Below are positions 5,955 through 8,799 of a DNA stretch of 8,799 nt, piece by piece. The notes beneath the pieces were generated by a model that was not told where the DNA came from, searched no databases, and saw only the letters and a list, made by a program, of their open reading frames with translations. How positions within the stretch are numbered: the first letter of the stretch is position 1; each line of letters begins with the position of its first letter. The translations under genes were made by a program, and so were the position numbers. Source of the stretch: CAZWSE01 sp964636575 (GTDB lineage Bacteria > Pseudomonadota > Alphaproteobacteria > Rhodobacterales > Rhodobacteraceae). The DNA is taken from contig CAZWSE010000118.1 of NCBI GenBank assembly GCA_964636575.1, forward strand, positions 1-8,799, in the 5' to 3' direction.

Positions 5955-6758
5955 TCATACCTTCAGCACGAAGGCGGCGTCAAATCCCGCTCTTTCGCCC
6001 GGATACCCACGCTGGTTCGTGATGAACCGAATCTCCCCATGCTTGCCTTCACCTCTCCAGTTATCGCCCTCGTGGCTGTGACCCCAGACCCAAGTGTGGA
6101 TGTCCAAGCCTCGGATATCATCCCAAAGGTCGCAGGCGAAACCGTTGTTCATCGCACGCTTGTCCTCCCCGCCAATTGTACGCCACGGGGCGATCAGTTC
6201 GCGCACTGGTAGATGGTGGCTCATGACAACGGTGGGGCCGTTGTATGGCTTGCTGAGCGCGTCGAAGATCGCAGCCTTGTCATGTGCATGGCGCTCCAAC
6301 ATATCGTCGATGGTGAAGCAGATTTTCGGTGCCATGCGGATAGCGCGGTAGTCTTGCATGTAGGCGGACACCATCATCCGGGCCAGATATTCGTATGGCG
6401 GATAAAGCGCTAAATCAGTCCAAAGGGTCGCGCCGATAATGCGCACGCCTGCTATCTCCGTCGCTGCGCCATGGAGCACACGGATATCGAGACCTTCACT
6501 GTGGAGCGCCTCAAGTTGGCGGTTTTCGTCGGCAAGCAGTTCGGACCAAATTGAACCATAGAGTTCGTGATTGCCCCATATCACAACGACCGGGCAGCCA
6601 TACTTGCGCGCCGCTGCCGCCGGGATTTCGAGGTGAAGACCCATGGTATGAGTGTCGCCAGCGATCAGCACCCCGTCCACTGGCGCGGATAGGTCGGGCA
6701 GATCGAAGCCGCCCCAGAATTCGTCGTGCAGGTCACTCCAGACCAGAAAACGTGCCAT
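5955..6758 (-). CDS. Calcineurin-like metallophosphoesterase (larger)
   Basis: A 267-residue predicted cytoplasmic phosphoesterase with all motifs of the two-metal fold in order: SDLH (D9, H11), GDTH (34-37), GNHE (62-65), MSHH (H181, H182) and WGHSH (225-229). Family knowledge: these residues bind Mn/Fe pairs and hydrolyse phosphomono- or diesters; the natural substrate cannot be read from sequence. It is the last gene of a minus-strand operon: its ATG at 6758 comes 5 nt after the stop of the 75-residue gene, with a weak GAGA-type ribosome site. It has no signal peptide or membrane segment. Many phages and plasmids carry similar genes, sometimes suggested to act in nucleic acid processing or repair. 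It is distinct in length and sequence from the other phosphoesterase of the operon. Confidence 0.87.
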   Translation of the reverse strand: MARFLVWSDLHDEFWGGFDLPDLSAPVDGVLIAGDTHTMGLHLEIPAAAARKYGCPVVVIWGNHELYGSIWSELLADENRQLEALHSEGLDIRVLHGAATEIAGVRIIGATLWTDLALYPPYEYLARMMVSAYMQDYRAIRMAPKICFTIDDMLERHAHDKAAIFDALSKPYNGPTVVMSHHLPVRELIAPWRTIGGEDKRAMNNGFACDLWDDIRGLDIHTWVWGHSHEGDNWRGEGKHGEIRFITNQRGYPGERAGFDAAFVLKV

Positions 6759-6763
6759 CGGTC

Positions 6764-6991
6764 TTACTTTCTCATGATCTCAGGGAAACGACCGGGGTCG
6801 ATCCACTGTTTTCCGTCTTTGGGTGCGCCCCAAGGGTTACCATATGCCTTCTCCGCAGGCGGTTCTTCAGTGGTGAGATTGCGCGCGTTGAGAGCACGTC
6901 GCGCCTGTCTGTGCGCTGCTTTCTTGAACGGCTTGTCGCTGTTTTTCGTTGTCATCCCACAAATGGGTGTTTTGCGGTAAGATCGGGACAT
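6764..6991 (-). CDS. Small basic phage-type protein starting MSRSYRKTPI, function unknown
   Basis: A 75-residue, strongly basic protein. Its N-terminus (MSRSYRKTPICGMTT, then a Lys/Arg-rich KKAAHRQARRALNAR helix) is of a kind that I recall in many phage and plasmid hypothetical proteins. The second half is Pro/Gly-rich with YGNPWGAPKDGK and WIDPGRF. The ATG at 6991 has an excellent ribosome site (AAGGAG, 7-nt spacer) that overlaps the stop of the preceding phosphoesterase gene, and it is followed 5 nt later by the next one, so it is embedded in an operon between two metallophosphoesterases. It could bind nucleic acid or a partner enzyme, but no function is established. Existence as a gene is well supported; role unknown. 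Confidence 0.8.
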   Translation of the reverse strand: MSRSYRKTPICGMTTKNSDKPFKKAAHRQARRALNARNLTTEEPPAEKAYGNPWGAPKDGKQWIDPGRFPEIMRK

Positions 6992-6992
6992 C

Positions 6993-7559
6993 TTAAATCT
7001 CCTTCGCGTTATGTTCGACGTCTTGCCAATGCTTGTTCACGGGCAGCGACTTGGCGCGACGAGCGATGTCCTCGAAACGGATCGGCATGAAGTCCCAGAC
7101 ATCCACACCGGCGTTGACGCTGTTACGCGAACCCTTCCAGTTGTTGTGGACGTGACCGAAGATCTGGAGTGCATTGCGACGTGCGTGGTTCCAGGTGATC
7201 ATGGGATAGTGGCACAAGGTGTGCGCTTGCTTTTGCGGGCCGTCCCGGACCTCGGCCAGATTTGTCACACTGGTCCATGGTAGGGCCTGCGTCGGCTCCA
7301 GATCGTGGTTGCCGACAATGAGGTGCTTTTCAGCACCGGGCAGCTTGTCGAAGAGCTTGCGTAGCCAGTCTGTGTCCTTAGCTTTTGGACCATGGGCAAA
7401 GTCGCCAATGATCCAGAGGGCATCTTTAGGTCCAACCATAGCCCAAAGGTTATGCATCAGCACGGCATCCATGTGGTTGGCAGATCGAAAAGGGCGGTCA
7501 CAGAACTTGATGACGTTCTCATGCCCGAAATGCGGGTCGGCTGTGTACCAGTTGGTCAT
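6993..7559 (-). CDS. Phage-type metallophosphoesterase (smaller)
   Basis: A 188-residue calcineurin-like phosphoesterase of the short type common on phages and mobile elements. Motifs: ADPHFGH (D8, H10, H13) at the N-terminus, GDFAHG (G52-G57), VGNHD (82-86), LCHYP (H117) and FGHVHNNW (134-141), giving the full set of metal ligands. The N-terminal WYTADPHFGHENVIKF phrase is characteristic of this family. The ATG at 7559 has GGAG with a 7-nt spacer. It is the first gene of the three-gene operon and ends 1 nt before the next start. The substrate is unknown; for related proteins phosphodiesterase activity is expected from the fold. Active-site residues appear intact, so it should be catalytic. 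Confidence 0.9.
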   Translation of the reverse strand: MTNWYTADPHFGHENVIKFCDRPFRSANHMDAVLMHNLWAMVGPKDALWIIGDFAHGPKAKDTDWLRKLFDKLPGAEKHLIVGNHDLEPTQALPWTSVTNLAEVRDGPQKQAHTLCHYPMITWNHARRNALQIFGHVHNNWKGSRNSVNAGVDVWDFMPIRFEDIARRAKSLPVNKHWQDVEHNAKEI

Positions 7560-7758
7560 AGGTCTTCTCCGTCGTGCGATTGTGGCGCGGACGGCGACGA
7601 TGGGTTGCGGAGATGATGATCATCGTAAGCGAACAGCGCGAAGCCGCCCGCTTTATGTGCGAGCGCTAGGGTTGGGTGATATGTTTGCGCGATATGATCA
7701 TTGGGTCCTCATAGCTGGTCAAAAGGCGTCTGGCTATAAGCAATCCAAACTCCATGAT
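7560..7758. promoter_or_regulatory. 199-bp gene-free region upstream of the metallophosphoesterase operon
   Basis: I see no gene here. The palindrome ATGATCAT occurs twice, at 7616-7623 (within the 10-bp palindrome GATGATCATC, 7615-7624) and 7694-7701, 78 bp apart, which may be regulator sites. A minus-strand TTGACC (7722-7717) could be a -35 box, but no good -10 box sits at the right distance. Confidence 0.3.
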
Positions 7759-8226
7759 CTATGTCCCGGTCGTGTCATTTGGAGTGAAGCTCAGAATTCC
7801 ATAAGTGTCGTTGGGATCAGCGCCAACTTCGCTGTAAAAAAGGTTACATACTGTGCCAATCACAGCATTCAGCTTTAGTCCTTTGTGGTGCAACCATTTT
7901 TGTCCGTTTTCGCTATGTACGACGAGATCATAGCCAGCAAACGGGCTCACAGAAACTTGGAAATTGTGTCCCCCGACCAACTCAACGAATTTGCGTGAGG
8001 ACAACGCGGTTTGATCTTTAGGTTCGGGCTCCAAAGCGTACTGCGGCATGCGTTCACACAATAATATCAACGCCATGTCCAACTTGTCGGCATCATACTG
8101 CAGCTCAGACAAATTGGTTCGCGGTTCCTTTCCGAGCAGGCAGTGCTGACGCTCATCAAACATTTCAAGAATAGGGTTCAAGGCGTCTTCTATCCTGCTT
8201 CGCAAATGCCAAATGTTATCATTCAT
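7759..8226 (-). CDS. Hypothetical protein, 155 residues, unrecognised
   Basis: I do not recognise the family. The gene is supported by a strong ribosome site (AGGAGA, 5-nt spacer) before the ATG at 8226 and by normal coding character. The protein is soluble-looking, acidic to neutral, with no signal peptide, membrane segment or catalytic motif. The N-terminal third is probably helical (LRSRIEDALNPILEMF and LDMALILLCERM). The C-terminal half alternates hydrophobic and polar residues with GYDLVVHSENGQKWLHHKG and YGILSFTPND, suggesting a small beta-rich domain. It lies on the same strand as the metallophosphoesterase operon, 199 bp upstream, and probably has its own promoter. It may be accessory cargo; I assign no function. 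Confidence 0.7.
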   Translation of the reverse strand: MNDNIWHLRSRIEDALNPILEMFDERQHCLLGKEPRTNLSELQYDADKLDMALILLCERMPQYALEPEPKDQTALSSRKFVELVGGHNFQVSVSPFAGYDLVVHSENGQKWLHHKGLKLNAVIGTVCNLFYSEVGADPNDTYGILSFTPNDTTGT

Positions 8227-8335
8227 GTCGTTCTCCTGTGCGTTACCTGTTCTTCATCAAGACTCGGGCCGGTTGGTTTCCACGCAACTTGTTTGACGCC
8301 GGTACTATTACCCTGATCAAAGCGTCGCATATCGA

Positions 8336-8364
8336 TTGCTCAAATTATCTACTTTTAAGATAAT
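8336..8364 (+). promoter_or_regulatory. Predicted promoter of the right-end XRE repressor
   Basis: TTGCTC (8336-8341), a 17-bp spacer and GATAAT (8359-8364) form a good sigma-70-type promoter 50 bp upstream of the GTG start at 8414. The tandem repeats at 8345-8378 overlap its spacer, -10 box and predicted start point. Confidence 0.55.
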
Positions 8365-8378
8365 CTACTTTTGAGATT
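8345..8378. promoter_or_regulatory. Two tandem operator-like repeats, ATCTACTTTTRAGAT
   Basis: ATCTACTTTTAAGAT (8347-8361) and ATCTACTTTTGAGAT (8363-8377) are 15-bp repeats with 16-bp periodicity that differ at one base. Each is itself a dyad (TTATCT/AGATAA and AATCT/AGATT arms). This is the form expected for two adjacent dimer sites of a Cro/C1-type repressor, most likely the protein encoded just downstream, giving negative autoregulation. Confidence 0.65.
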
Positions 8379-8413
8379 ACGAGAAGCGCCCAACACAGCA
8401 ATTTGGGCAGCCA

Positions 8414-8671
8414 GTGACAAAATCTCTACGATCAGAAGGCCATATCGCTCTCATCAACGGATTGATCGAGGCGCGGAAAGCCAAAGGTATAACTCAAGCA
8501 GAACTTGCGACACTGCTGAACTGCCACCAGTCGTTTGTGGCTCGGATTGAATCTGGGCAAAGGCGCATTGACGTTTCCGAACTTGTGATCTTGTCGCGAG
8601 CACTTGATGCTGACGCATCTGTTTTGTTGGCGAAGGTAGCTGGTGCTGTGCCACTTGGAGCCCGTATTTAG
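8414..8671 (+). CDS. Small XRE-family (Cro/C1-type) transcriptional repressor
   Basis: An 85-residue protein made almost entirely of one HTH_3-type domain (about residues 11-75). INGLIEARKAKGITQAELA, then TLLNCHQSFVARIESGQRR (helix-turn-helix with the typical S-x-IE-G-R pattern) and VSELVILSRALDADASVLL are the family's hallmark helices. The start is GTG at 8414 with only a weak ribosome site; no other in-frame start lies upstream. It is about the usual size of stand-alone phage or toxin-antitoxin repressors. No toxin-like partner gene follows within the window. The promoter and tandem dyads directly upstream suggest autorepression. Confidence 0.88.
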   Translation: MTKSLRSEGHIALINGLIEARKAKGITQAELATLLNCHQSFVARIESGQRRIDVSELVILSRALDADASVLLAKVAGAVPLGARI

Positions 8672-8740
8672 GATCAAGTAGCTGTCTTTGCCAAGGACGG
8701 CCCTAAACCGGACGTTGGTGCAAGATGCAGCTAATGTCTT

Positions 8741-8799
8741 TTGGGAGCCCGACTCGGCCATTATGATTTTGTGCTGCGTGCGCTCGCAGCGAGGAAAAT
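8741..8799 (+). CDS. Possible 5' end of a further gene, cut by the window edge
   Basis: From a TTG at 8741 the frame is open to the window end. It includes GHYDFVLRALAARK, whose YDFVLRAL phrase resembles the N-terminus of some short helix-turn-helix proteins. There is no ribosome site and an in-frame stop lies just upstream, so the start is uncertain, and the stretch could also be a remnant. Low confidence. Confidence 0.22.
   Translation, partial: MGARLGHYDFVLRALAARK

Noticed and set aside
6551..7090. Plus-strand 179-codon open frame
   Set aside because: It lies opposite three well-supported minus-strand genes with full motifs and good ribosome sites, and its product has no recognisable domain.
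7219..7878. Plus-strand 219-codon open frame
   Set aside because: It overlaps the phosphoesterase and the 155-residue gene in antisense, has no ribosome site and encodes a low-complexity, Cys/Ser/Arg-rich product.
8414..8671. Toxin-antitoxin pair with the small XRE protein as antitoxin
   Set aside because: No toxin-like gene lies directly upstream or downstream in the window; the sequence after 8671 holds only a short uncertain frame.
8432..8761. Minus-strand 109-codon frame
   Set aside because: It is antisense to the XRE repressor, which has clear HTH motifs, an upstream promoter and operators.
1..8799. CRISPR array or insertion sequence
   Set aside because: No regularly spaced direct repeats with spacers and no transposase gene or terminal inverted repeats are seen.

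Overview
The window looks like the start of an integrated (or excised, circular) mobile genetic element from an alphaproteobacterium. The host call is a moderate-confidence inference from moderate-to-high GC, codon use, the tRNA-Arg-type attachment sequence and the style of the integrase and small phage-like proteins. No rRNA, core housekeeping gene or complete tRNA is present.

Left end (1-1800): positions 92-141 hold the 3' half of a tRNA-Arg(CCT), with anticodon arm, T-arm, acceptor 3' strand and CCA but no D-arm or 5' acceptor strand. A tyrosine integrase (150-1259, minus) converges on it and stops 8 bp from the CCA. Upstream of the integrase, in the same minus-strand operon, are two small DNA-binding/excisionase-like genes (1250-1504 and 1508-1756). 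This is an integration module.

Defence-like module (1867-5227, plus): diverging from the integration operon is an XRE regulator with an acidic C-terminal tail. It is followed by a possible 20-codon reading frame joined to both neighbours by ATGA overlaps, then by an 881-residue protein that fuses an N-terminal PHP phosphoesterase domain to an SMC/Rad50-like ATPase with a coiled coil. I recognise this architecture as the TrlF-like / Ppl type reported as an anti-phage protein, so it is probably the defence cargo of the element.

Recombinase module (5237-5880, plus): a serine recombinase of the resolvase/invertase type is preceded by a near-perfect 32-bp palindrome with a central AA and by two further copies of the same half-site motif. 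The last two copies overlap a good sigma-70-type promoter whose predicted start point coincides with the ATG. This looks like a res/crossover site combined with an autoregulated, leaderless gene.

Right part (5955-8226, minus): a three-gene operon encodes a small phage-type metallophosphoesterase, a 75-residue basic phage-type protein of unknown function and a second, larger metallophosphoesterase. Further upstream on the same strand is an unrecognised 155-residue protein. Right end (8336-8799, plus): a small XRE repressor is preceded by a promoter overlapped by two tandem operator-like repeats. A further reading frame may begin at the right edge. No second copy of the tRNA 3' sequence is seen, so the far end of the element lies outside the window.
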